This document shows, piece after piece, positions 49,622 to 57,950 of a stretch of DNA of 64,000 bases (position 1 is the stretch's first letter; the number at the start of each line of letters is the position of its first letter). The stretch comes from Streptomyces sp. NBC_01314 (GTDB lineage: Bacteria; Actinomycetota; Actinomycetes; Streptomycetales; Streptomycetaceae): NCBI RefSeq assembly GCF_041435215.1, contig NZ_CP108394.1, positions 10,602,001-10,666,000 of the forward strand. The letters run 5' to 3'. The notes beneath the pieces were generated by a model. It was not told where the DNA came from. It made no database searches and saw only the letters and a list, made by a program, of their open reading frames with translations. The translations under genes and the position numbers were made by a program.

Positions 49622-50677
49622 TCAGGCCGTGGGAGTGGAGGGCTGGGTGACGAGGGAGGCGTCACCGCCCTGGACGGCGTCCCGGGCGCGAGCGGTCGCC
49701 TCGTGGGGCACTCCGAGGGGGACGGCGCTGACGTCGGACAGGCGCGCGAACTGCTTCGGCGTGAGCTGGACGTCCAGGGCGTCCAGATAGTCGTCGAGCT
49801 GGGTGAGGTTACGCGGGCCGATGATCGGGACGAACGAGGTGGACGCCTGGGCGGCACGCTCACGGACCCAGGCCACCGACACCTGGGCGGGCGTCGCGCC
49901 GGTCTCCTCGGAGATGGCCAGAACGGTGTCGACGACGGCGGTCTTCTGTTCGGTGCTCTCGGTGTGGATGATCGCCTTGAGGTCGGTCAGCCGCCCCTCG
50001 GTGCTGCGGCGGTACTTGCCGGTGAGCAGTCCGCCGCCGAGGGGGGACCACAGGGCTGCGCCGAGTCCCAGGCTCTCGGCCATCGGGAGCAGCTCGCGGT
50101 CGGCGGTCCGCTCGACGAGGCTGTACTCGATCTGGATGCCCGCGACCGGTGCCCAGTTCTTCAGGTCCGCGAGGGTGGCGGCGCGGGAGACACGCCATGC
50201 GGGGAAGTTGGACAGGGCGGCATGGAGGATCTTGCCGGAGCTGACCAGGTCGTCCAGCCCGCGCAGGATCTCCTCCATGGGGGTGAGGTCGTCGGGGAAG
50301 TGGACCCAGTACAGGTCGATGTAGTCGGTGCCGAGGCGCTTCAGGCTCGCCTCCAGCGAAGCGACCATGTTCTTGCGGCTGTTGCCCGTCCTGGAGATGC
50401 CGGGCTGCGGGGAGGCCCCGTTGGTGAACTTGGTGGCAAGGACGAAGTGGTCCCGGTCGGCGGCGACGAACTTCCCCACCAGTTCTTCGGACTCGCCGAA
50501 CTGGTATCCGTCGGCGGTGTCGAGAAATGTTCCGCCGGCCTCGGCGAACCTGTCGAACATCCGGCGAGCCTCGTCCGGCTCCGCACCGGCACCCCAGCCG
50601 GTGCCGAAGTTCCCCGTACCGAGTGCGTACTCGGAAACGCGCAGTCCTGTCCGTCGTCCGAAGGTCGTGTATCGCAT
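49622..50677 (-). CDS. aldo/keto reductase
   Basis: 351 residues from ATG 50677, chosen for AAGGAGA 6-7 nt upstream and start MRYTTFGRRTGLRVSEYALG. The TIM-barrel catalytic tetrad is visible: FLDTADGYQFGESEEL (Asp, Tyr), LATKFTNGASP (Lys), and LYWVHFPDDLTPMEE (His). The cofactor region near the C-terminus is FVPIIGPRNLTQLDDYLDAL. It reduces aldehydes, ketones or methylglyoxal-type carbonyls with NADPH. It is divergent from the TetR at 50929 with two operator-like repeats between, so it is the probable target. Terminator hairpin at 49543. Confidence 0.92.
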   Translation of the reverse strand: MRYTTFGRRTGLRVSEYALGTGNFGTGWGAGAEPDEARRMFDRFAEAGGTFLDTADGYQFGESEELVGKFVAADRDHFVLATKFTNGASPQPGISRTGNSRKNMVASLEASLKRLGTDYIDLYWVHFPDDLTPMEEILRGLDDLVSSGKILHAALSNFPAWRVSRAATLADLKNWAPVAGIQIEYSLVERTADRELLPMAESLGLGAALWSPLGGGLLTGKYRRSTEGRLTDLKAIIHTESTEQKTAVVDTVLAISEETGATPAQVSVAWVRERAAQASTSFVPIIGPRNLTQLDDYLDALDVQLTPKQFARLSDVSAVPLGVPHEATARARDAVQGGDASLVTQPSTPTA

Positions 50678-50847
50678 CGGGTCTCCTTGGTGCTGGTTTC
50701 GCATCGATGGTGGGGTGGGCGGTGGCGCGGGAGGCGCTGGTCAGGGCGGTGGCCCGGCGCGGCGGTCAGGAGGGGCTGAGCACGCTCTGAACGGATGCCG
50801 CGCCGACGGACCGCCCATCCGCGTGCGGCGCGATGCCGGACGCGGTT

Positions 50848-50921
50848 AAGTAAGACGATCGGTCTACTTAAGGCTCCACGGTAGCTGGCCGCACCGGTCT
50901 ATGTAAAACGATCGGTATCCT
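50848..50921. promoter_or_regulatory. two GTAARACGATCGGTMT sites, candidate TetR operators
   Basis: AAGTAAGACGATCGGTCTAC (50848-50867) and TATGTAAAACGATCGGTATC (50900-50919) share GTAA[AG]ACGATCGGT. The second ends 9 bp before the TetR GTG start; the first lies toward the aldo-keto reductase. Confidence 0.7.
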
Positions 50922-50928
50922 CAAGGCT

Positions 50929-51531
50929 GTGACCGAATCTCATCCCGTACGTCGGCGTCGTGGGCGGGGCGCCCGGGAGCGGATCCTCAAAGCGGCGACC
51001 GAGCTGTTCACGGCGCAGGGGATCAACGCGACCGGGATGGACCAGCTGTCGACCGTCGCCGAAGTATCGAAACGCACCCTCTACACGCACTTCCCCAGCA
51101 AGGACGAGCTCGTCGGGGCGTATCTGCGGCCCCTGGTGGACGATCTCCTGCCCGTTCCCCCGTCGCCCGACCGACCGGCACCGAGCCCGCGTGAGCAGCT
51201 CCTCGCCGTCTTCGACTGGAAGCTGCCGGAAACCACCGCTCCGTTCCGGGGGTGCCCCTTCCTGAACGTCAGCGTCGAAGTGCCTGACCCCGGGCATTCC
51301 GCCCATCAGCTGGCCGCCGTGTACAAGAGGGAGTTCGCCCGTCGCCTCACGGAGATCGCACGGCAGGCCGGGGCCGCAGACCCGGAAAGCCTCGGTGAGC
51401 AACTGGCACTGCTCTTCGACGGCGCGGCCGCACGCGGCACCGCGCTCAACAGCAGCCACCCCGGAGCGTGCGCGCGATCCATCGCGGAGTCGTTGGTCGA
51501 TGCCGCCCTCCCCGGCCCGGCATCCGCGTGA
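50929..51531 (+). CDS. TetR-family repressor of the aldo-keto reductase module
   Basis: A 200-residue protein from GTG 50929; the start is close to the second operator-like repeat. The helix-turn-helix reads ARERILKAATELFTAQGINA, TGMDQLSTVAEVSKRTLYTHF and PSKDELVGAYLRPLV. The ligand domain has APFRGCPFLNVSVEVPDPGH with a Cys, similar to the Cys segment of the TetR at 30663 (GTLGCAFINAVAEYEPGS). These belong to the same branch, which commonly responds to reactive carbonyl or halogenated compounds. Divergent from the aldo-keto reductase. Confidence 0.9.
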   Translation: MTESHPVRRRRGRGARERILKAATELFTAQGINATGMDQLSTVAEVSKRTLYTHFPSKDELVGAYLRPLVDDLLPVPPSPDRPAPSPREQLLAVFDWKLPETTAPFRGCPFLNVSVEVPDPGHSAHQLAAVYKREFARRLTEIARQAGAADPESLGEQLALLFDGAAARGTALNSSHPGACARSIAESLVDAALPGPASA

Positions 51532-51765
51532 TGAGGTCGGCAATGTCGGCGCGGCGTCGGGCGAGGCCTGCGGGACCCGCCCTCTCCGGCGAATTCGTCA
51601 CCAGCCGTCCTGCTCGCCATGGTCGGCCGGCCCGCTGTACCCACCCGCACAGGGCTTCCTCGTCCGATAGAAACTCGAACCGATGGAAGCTCGAACTGAT
51701 CACCACCGCGACGGCCGCGGCGTCGCCGCCTTCCCTGGGCGAGCCGATCCGCGAGGCTGGACGGT

Positions 51766-52632
51766 ATGGACGCCCACAGCGAGCCCTTCGAAGGTGACCC
51801 AGGCCTGTTCGGGCCTGCCTCTGTGACGTGGCAGGCCCATGGCGACCCCGTGATGTGGATCGCCGGGATCCGCGCGCTGTATCTCCAGGCCCTGCACCCC
51901 CGCGCGGTACGCGGTGTCATGCAGAACTCCGACTTCAGCAAGGAGGCCTGGGGCCGGCTGCTGCGCACGGCGAACTTCGTCGGCACGACGACGTACGGCA
52001 CCACGGAGGCCGCAGAGGAGGCCGGCGCCCGCGTCCGGAAGATCCACCGGCTGCTGTCGGCGACCGACCCGGACACGGGGGAGCGGTACCGCGTCGACGA
52101 ACCCGAACTGCTGCTGTGGGTGCACTGCGCCGAGATCGACTCCTATCTCCACATCCTGCGCCGCACCGGCTACCCCCTCACCGGGGCCGCCGCCGACCGC
52201 TATATCGGCGAACACCGCGTCAGTGCCCGCCTGGTGGGCCTCGACCCGGACGACGTGCCCGGGAACCGGGCGGAGTTGGCGGCCTACTTCGAGAAGGTCC
52301 GGCCCGAGCTGGCTGCCGGGCCCGAGGCGCGGGAGGTCGACGACTTCCTGCGCCGACCGCCCGCCCACCCGTTGCTCGTACCGGCACGTGAAGCACTGTG
52401 GCGGCGCGTGGCGAACCTGGCGTACGCCTCCCTGCCGCCGTACGCCCACGAGTTGTACGGCAGGCCGGGCCCCGCACCGGCCGTGGTCACCCGCCGCCTA
52501 CGGCTCACCGGCACCCTGTTGCGCTGTGTTCCCGCCCGTCTGCGCTGGCAGCTCCCGCCCAAGCACATCCTCCGCGCCATGTCACGGCTCGGCCCCGGCT
52601 CCCGCCCGGCACCGTACAAAGTCGGCAGATAG
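51766..52632 (+). CDS. MpaB-type oxygenase (DUF2236 family)
   Basis: A 288-residue protein. Signatures of the family are DPVMWIAGIRALYLQALHPR, AVRGVMQNSDFSKEAWGRLL, RTANFVGTTTYGTTEAAEEA, VRKIHRLLSATDPDTGERYR and ELLLWVHCAEIDSYLHILRR. The conserved His in LHP and WVHCAE are heme-ligand or near-heme residues in related latex-clearing and MpaB proteins. These are heme b or membrane-associated oxygenases that cleave C=C bonds in prenyl chains. Here there is no obvious membrane segment. It lies 66 bp upstream of the kinase gene. Substrate unknown. Confidence 0.82.
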   Translation: MDAHSEPFEGDPGLFGPASVTWQAHGDPVMWIAGIRALYLQALHPRAVRGVMQNSDFSKEAWGRLLRTANFVGTTTYGTTEAAEEAGARVRKIHRLLSATDPDTGERYRVDEPELLLWVHCAEIDSYLHILRRTGYPLTGAAADRYIGEHRVSARLVGLDPDDVPGNRAELAAYFEKVRPELAAGPEAREVDDFLRRPPAHPLLVPAREALWRRVANLAYASLPPYAHELYGRPGPAPAVVTRRLRLTGTLLRCVPARLRWQLPPKHILRAMSRLGPGSRPAPYKVGR

Positions 52633-52698
52633 GTCGCCATACTGGACGGGACAGGGTCTGTCCTTCGGATCAGGTCGGCTTCGGGCGAAGGGTGCCGA

Positions 52699-55086
52699 AT
52701 GACCACCGGTGAGCCCCGTGGCCCAGACCTGATCCGGAAGACAGACGCCAGGGGAGGGCGGGTCCGTACGGATACGGGGGCATCGTTGGCGATGGCGGAC
52801 ACCAGGCTGATCCAAGGCCGGTACCGGCTGCTCGATCTGATCGGGCGCGGGGGGATGGGTGAGGTCTGGCGCGCGAGGGACGAGTCGCTGGGGCGGCTGG
52901 TCGCGGTCAAGTGTCTCAAACCCGTCAACGCCCAGCCCGACCAGTCCTTCACCCGTGTCCTGCGAGAACGCTTCCGGCGCGAGGCGCGTGTCGCGGCCGC
53001 CCTCCAGCACCGGGGGGTGACCGTCGTCCATGACTTCGGAGAGTCCGACGGGGTGCTGTTCCTCGTCATGGAGTTGTTGGAGGGCCGCAACCTCAGCCAG
53101 CTCCTGGAGGACAACAAGCACCATCCGCTGGCCGTCCCCGTGGTCGTCGAGATCGCCGACCAAGTGGCCGCCGCCCTCGCCTACACCCATCAACAGGGCA
53201 TCGTGCACCGTGACCTGAAGCCCGCGAACATCATGCTGCTCATCGACGGCACCGTGAAGATCTGCGACTTCGGCATCGCCCGTCTCGGCCGCGACGTCAC
53301 CTTCACCTCCCGCCTCACCGGCACCGGCATCGCGATGGGCACCCCGCACTACATGTCGCCGGAGCAGATCAGCGGCGACCAGGTCGACCGGCGCAGCGAC
53401 CTCTACTCCTTCGGTTGTGTGCTCTACGAGATCGCCACCGGGGTACCGCCGTTCGACCTCGACGACGCCTGGGCGGTCCTCATGGGCCACCGCGACACCG
53501 CGCCGAGGCCCCCGCGCAGCCACCGCGACGAGGTGCCCGAGTACCTCGACCACATCATCCTGGACCTGTTGGCCAAGGAACCCGAGGAACGACCGTACGA
53601 CGCGCGCGAGGTGGGCCGCAGGGTCGGAGAGGGGCGGGCGGCGACCGCGGTGGCACCGGCCCGCTTCCATGTGCCGACCATCGTCTCGCGCCCTGTCCCG
53701 CCCGAGTCCGCCCACGGTGGGCACCGGCCCCGGACGCGCCCCGAGCAGCCGTCGTCGCGCGAAGCCAGGCTGCCCTCCTGGACCCGTGGCATGACCACGG
53801 GCCACAAGGCCACCGGCGCCGGAGCCGGGCTGGGCCTCACCCCGCCGGACGGCTCCGCCGGACTCACCGGGGAATGGATCGCCCGTCCCGCCCCCGGCCG
53901 TACCGAGCGACCCGTACGCAGCGAACGGCCCACTCCGTCACCGGAGTTGATCACCACGCTGGCAGGGCGGCACAACGCGGGTCTGAGCCTGGGCCGTCTG
54001 GGCCGCTGGACGGAGGCCGGCGAGGTGCACCGCGCGGTCGCCGTCGAACGCGAACACGCCCTCGGCCCCGACCACCCCGACACGCTGTCCAGCCGCTACG
54101 AGGTCGGCTTCACCCTCAGCCGCACCGGCCGCCCCGCCGACGCGCTGCGCGAGTTCGCCCACGTCGCCCACGCCCGCGAGCACGCCCTCGGCCCCGAGCA
54201 CCCCGACACCCTCGCCACCCGACAGGAAATGGCGTACGCACTGGGCCAGTTGGGCCGACACCTCGAAGCCCACCAGGCATACCTGTCCGTCCTCGGCGCC
54301 CGCGAACGCATCGCCGGCCCCGACCATCCGGACACCCTGCGCTGCCGCCACAACCTCGCCTTCAACCTCAGCAGACTCGGTCGCCTCGAGGACTCGTACC
54401 GGATGGCGAGCGAGGTCGCCGCCGCCCGCACCCGCGTGCTCGGCGCCAACCACCCCGACACCCTCGTCACGCGGTACGAAGTCGCTTACGCGCTCGGTCA
54501 GTTGGGCCGCTGGCCAGAGGCGCTGCAGACCTACCAGGAGGTCGCCGAGTCCCGCGCCCGGGCCCTGGGCCCCGACCACCCCGACACGCTCGCCGCCCGC
54601 CACGAGGTCGGGATCAGCCTCGGCCGGCTCGGCCGCAGCGCCGACGCGCTGACCCTCTACCGTGCCCTGGTCGACGACCGCACCCGTGTCCACGGCCCCG
54701 CCCACACCGAGACGCTGCGCGCCCGCCACGGCCTCGGCGTCAACCTCGGCCGCCTCAGCCGCTGGGAGGAGGCACTCGCCGAGTCCCGCGACGTGTGCGC
54801 CCTGCGCGAGCGCGTCCTCGGCCCCGACCACCCCGACACCCTGGTCAGCCGCCGTGAGGTCGCCGTCGGCCTGGGCTGGCTCGGCCGCTGGCCCGACGCC
54901 CTCACCGAGTACCGCGGCGTCGCCGACGCCCGCGAACGCGTCCTCGGCCCCGACCATCCGGACGCCCTCGCCAGCCGCAACGACGAGGCCCACTGCCTGG
55001 AACAACTCGGCCGCGGCCAGGAGGCGGCGGAGCTGTACCGGAGAGTGGCGGCGGTACGGCAGCGCCGGGCGACCGACGGGCGCTGA
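52699..55086 (+). CDS. Ser/Thr protein kinase fused to kinesin-light-chain-type TPR repeats
   Basis: A 795-residue protein (GAAGGG 8 nt before the ATG; ATG 52792 is an alternative start nearer the kinase fold). Kinase domain about 38-310: IGRGGMGEVWRAR (P-loop), VAVKCLK (Lys71), HRDLKPANIML (Asp172), DFGIARL (Asp190) and GTPHYMSPEQISG. A Pro/Arg-rich linker of about 100 residues follows. From about 425 there are eight full 42-residue repeats with the core LGPDHPDTL..R and a partial ninth, as in kinesin-light-chain-like TPRs. No transmembrane segment or PASTA repeat is seen, so it is a cytosolic Hanks-type kinase with a protein-binding scaffold. Partner unknown. Confidence 0.93.
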   Translation: MTTGEPRGPDLIRKTDARGGRVRTDTGASLAMADTRLIQGRYRLLDLIGRGGMGEVWRARDESLGRLVAVKCLKPVNAQPDQSFTRVLRERFRREARVAAALQHRGVTVVHDFGESDGVLFLVMELLEGRNLSQLLEDNKHHPLAVPVVVEIADQVAAALAYTHQQGIVHRDLKPANIMLLIDGTVKICDFGIARLGRDVTFTSRLTGTGIAMGTPHYMSPEQISGDQVDRRSDLYSFGCVLYEIATGVPPFDLDDAWAVLMGHRDTAPRPPRSHRDEVPEYLDHIILDLLAKEPEERPYDAREVGRRVGEGRAATAVAPARFHVPTIVSRPVPPESAHGGHRPRTRPEQPSSREARLPSWTRGMTTGHKATGAGAGLGLTPPDGSAGLTGEWIARPAPGRTERPVRSERPTPSPELITTLAGRHNAGLSLGRLGRWTEAGEVHRAVAVEREHALGPDHPDTLSSRYEVGFTLSRTGRPADALREFAHVAHAREHALGPEHPDTLATRQEMAYALGQLGRHLEAHQAYLSVLGARERIAGPDHPDTLRCRHNLAFNLSRLGRLEDSYRMASEVAAARTRVLGANHPDTLVTRYEVAYALGQLGRWPEALQTYQEVAESRARALGPDHPDTLAARHEVGISLGRLGRSADALTLYRALVDDRTRVHGPAHTETLRARHGLGVNLGRLSRWEEALAESRDVCALRERVLGPDHPDTLVSRREVAVGLGWLGRWPDALTEYRGVADARERVLGPDHPDALASRNDEAHCLEQLGRGQEAAELYRRVAAVRQRRATDGR

Positions 55087-55400
55087 GGCCAGGGCGACGT
55101 CCTGTCGCCGGCGGCCCGTCGTGGCGCCCGTCCCGCGATGTGCGGCTCCGGCCCATGACGCGGGTCCCGGGAGCGTTGTAGAGGGATAACCCTCGACCGG
55201 CCCTCGAATGAACCCGAGGGGAATGACATGTCTCCGTCAACGCTGCCATTCTTCCCCCACCTTCCACGCATGCCTCACACGGTGTGCGCAGGTCGGGAAC
55301 CCCCCACACCGCACTGCTCAGCTCGTCCCCCGGGCAGCACGACCCGTCTACCCGGTCTGTCACCGGCCGCCGACGCGCGGCCGTCGCAGTAGGAGCAAGA
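55087..55400. other. kinase 3' flank and protease promoter region
   Basis: A short hairpin GGCGAC-N5-GTCGCC (55093-55109) lies just past the kinase stop. The rest is the leader of the secreted protease, and no gene is seen. GTAGGAGC at 55389-55396 is the protease ribosome site. Confidence 0.45.
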
Positions 55401-57794
55401 GTGAGACGTATCCCCCCTCGGGCGGCAACAGCCGGAGCCCTGGCGGCCACAGCGGCGTTCCTGGCTCTCGGCATACAGGCGGTCCCCGCTGCCGCCAAGC
55501 CGGTGCCCCACCCCAGTCCCCTCCGCACGGGAGGCCTGCCGGCCGAACTCACCCCGGCCCAGCACACGGCGCTGCTGAAGAAGGCATTCAAGCAGACCGC
55601 GGCCACCGCCGACACCCTCGGGCTCGGCTCCAAGGAGAAGCTGGTCGTCAAGGACGTCTCCAAGGACAACGACGGCACGCTCCACACACGGTACGAACGC
55701 ACCTACGCAGGCCTGCCCGTCCTCGGCGGCGACCTCGTCGTGCACACCCCGCCCGCCTCCCGGGCGTCCGGCACGGTGAGCACCACCTTCAACAGCAAGC
55801 GCACCGTCAAGGTCACCTCCACCACCGCGACCTTCGCCAAGTCGGCCGCGGTGACCAAGGCCCTGAAGGCGGCCAGGGCCCTGGACGCGGAGAAGCCCAC
55901 CACCGACAGTGCCCGCAAGGTCGTCTGGGCGGGCGACGGTGCCCCGAAACTCGCCTGGGAGACCGTGGTCGGCGGCCTCCAGGACGACGGCACGCCCAGC
56001 CGGCTCCACGTCATCACCGACGCCACCACGGGCGCGAAGCTCTACCAGTTCCAGGCCATCAAGACCGGTACCGGAAACAGCCAGTACAGCGGCACCATCT
56101 CCATCGGCACCACGCTCTCCGGCTCGACGTACCAGCTGAACGACGCCACGCGCGGTACCGCCAAGACGTACAACCTCAGCAACGGCACGTCCGGCACCGG
56201 CACCCTGATGACCGACGCCGACGACGTGTGGGGCACCGGCTCCGGCTCCAACACCCAGACCGCCGGTGTCGACGCCCACTTCGGCGCCCAGACGACCTGG
56301 GACTTCTACAAGAACACCCTGGGCCGCAGCGGCATCAAGAACGACGGAGTCGCCGCCTACTCGCGCGTCCACTACAGCACCGCGTACGTCAACGCCTTCT
56401 GGGACGACGCCTGCTTCTGCATGACGTACGGTGACGGCGAGGGCGGTACCAAGGCCCTCACCTCGCTCGACATCGCCGGCCACGAGATGACCCACGGCGT
56501 CACCTCCAACACCGCGAACCTCAACTACACCGGAGAGTCCGGCGGCCTCAACGAGGCGACCTCCGACATCTTCGGCACGGGCGTGGAGTTCTACGCCGCC
56601 AACAGCTCCGACGTCGGTGACTACCTCGTCGGCGAGGAAGTCGACATCAACGGTGACGGCACACCGCTGCGTTACATGGACGAGCCCGACAAGGACGGCT
56701 CCTCGGCCGACAGCTGGTACTCGGGCATCGGCAACCTGGACGTCCACTACTCCTCGGGCCCGGCGAACCACATGTTCTACCTGCTCTCCGAGGGCAGCGG
56801 CTCCAAGACCATCAACGGCGTGACCTACAACAGCCCGACCTCGGACGGCGTCGCCGTCACGGGTATCGGCCGGGCCGCCGCCCTGCAGATCTGGTACAAG
56901 GCGCTCACGACCTACATGACGTCGAGCACCACCTACGCCGGCGCCCGCACCGCCGCGCTCAACGCCGCCGCGGCCCTGTACGGCACCAGCTCCACGCAGT
57001 ACGCGGGGGTCGGCAACGCCTTCGCCGGGATCAACGTCGGCAGCCACATCTCCGTGCCGACCACCGGCGTCACGGTCACCAACCCGGGCAGCCAGTCCTC
57101 GACCGTCGGCACCGCCGTGAGCCTGCAGGTCTCGGCCTCCAGCACCAACAGCGGCTCGCTGACCTACGCCGCGACCGGCCTGCCCACCGGCCTGTCGATC
57201 AGCGCCTCCACCGGCGTCGTCTCGGGCACCCCGACCACGGCCGGCACCTACAGCACCACCGTCACGGTGACCGACAGCACCGGCGCGACCGGCACGGCGA
57301 GCTTCACCTGGACGGTCAGCTCCTCCGGAGGCGGCAGCTGCACCTCGACACAGCTCCTGGGCAACGCGGGCTTCGAGTCGGGAAACACGACCTGGACGGC
57401 GTCGAGCGGTGTCATCACCAACTCCAGCAGCCAGGCGGCCCGCACCGGCTCCTACAAGGCCTGGCTCGACGGCTACGGATCGACCCACACCGACACGCTG
57501 TCGCAGTCGGTGACGATCCCGAGCGGCTGCACCAACACCACCTTCACCTTCTACCTGCACGTCGACACGGCCGAGACCACCACCAGCACCCAGTACGACA
57601 AGCTGACGGTCACCGCCGGGTCGACGACCCTGGCCACCTACTCCAACCTCAACGCGGCCTCCGGTTATGTACAGAAGTCCTTCAGCCTCGGGTCCTTCGC
57701 GGGCAGCACCGTGAGCCTGAAGTTCACCGGCGTCGAGGACTCCTCGCTGCAGACCAGCTTCGTCGTCGACGACACCGCCGTGACGACCGGCTGA
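55401..57794 (+). CDS. secreted M4-family (thermolysin-like) metalloprotease
   Basis: 797 residues from GTG 55401 (AGGAG 5 nt upstream). N-terminal signal peptide RRIPPRAATAGALAATAAFL, FLALGIQAVPAAAKP. An FTP/PepSY propeptide follows (DNDGTLHTRYERTYAGLPVL, GGDLVVHTP). The catalytic domain has zinc site HEMTH (His361, Glu362, His365) and third ligand Glu385 in GGLNEATSD, at thermolysin spacing. SGPANHMFYLLSEG holds the active-site His. The C-terminus carries an Ig-like putative domain (GLPTGLSISASTGVVSGTPT) and a jelly-roll domain with two Cys (SCTSTQLLGNAGFESG). It degrades extracellular protein as nutrient. Large hairpin after the stop. Confidence 0.95.
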   Translation: MRRIPPRAATAGALAATAAFLALGIQAVPAAAKPVPHPSPLRTGGLPAELTPAQHTALLKKAFKQTAATADTLGLGSKEKLVVKDVSKDNDGTLHTRYERTYAGLPVLGGDLVVHTPPASRASGTVSTTFNSKRTVKVTSTTATFAKSAAVTKALKAARALDAEKPTTDSARKVVWAGDGAPKLAWETVVGGLQDDGTPSRLHVITDATTGAKLYQFQAIKTGTGNSQYSGTISIGTTLSGSTYQLNDATRGTAKTYNLSNGTSGTGTLMTDADDVWGTGSGSNTQTAGVDAHFGAQTTWDFYKNTLGRSGIKNDGVAAYSRVHYSTAYVNAFWDDACFCMTYGDGEGGTKALTSLDIAGHEMTHGVTSNTANLNYTGESGGLNEATSDIFGTGVEFYAANSSDVGDYLVGEEVDINGDGTPLRYMDEPDKDGSSADSWYSGIGNLDVHYSSGPANHMFYLLSEGSGSKTINGVTYNSPTSDGVAVTGIGRAAALQIWYKALTTYMTSSTTYAGARTAALNAAAALYGTSSTQYAGVGNAFAGINVGSHISVPTTGVTVTNPGSQSSTVGTAVSLQVSASSTNSGSLTYAATGLPTGLSISASTGVVSGTPTTAGTYSTTVTVTDSTGATGTASFTWTVSSSGGGSCTSTQLLGNAGFESGNTTWTASSGVITNSSSQAARTGSYKAWLDGYGSTHTDTLSQSVTIPSGCTNTTFTFYLHVDTAETTTSTQYDKLTVTAGSTTLATYSNLNAASGYVQKSFSLGSFAGSTVSLKFTGVEDSSLQTSFVVDDTAVTTG

Positions 57795-57819
57795 CCGGCG
57801 TCACCTGATCCGTACCAGG

Positions 57820-57863
57820 ACCGGGGGCGACGTGGGTGCCCAACTGCCCGCGTCGCCCCCGGT
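57820..57863. terminator. 13-bp hairpin terminator after the protease
   Basis: ACCGGGGGCGACG (57820-57832) and its complement (57851-57863) with an 18-nt loop, 25 nt past the stop. Confidence 0.7.
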
Positions 57864-57950
57864 GCGCCGACTCCACCGGCGGTACGGCCGGTTCGTCCAC
57901 CTGCACCCGCACCCCTGGCCGACCTCGATCATCGCGTGTTACGAAGAGCC

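Noticed and set aside
5681-51531. A secondary-metabolite biosynthetic cluster
   Set aside because: No PKS, NRPS, terpene synthase or RiPP precursor/core enzyme was seen. Oxidoreductases and an SRPBCC protein alone do not make a cluster.
55275-57560. Long open frame antisense to the M4 protease
   Set aside because: Its Val/Gly-rich composition is the shadow expected opposite a GC3-biased gene with clear zinc-protease motifs.
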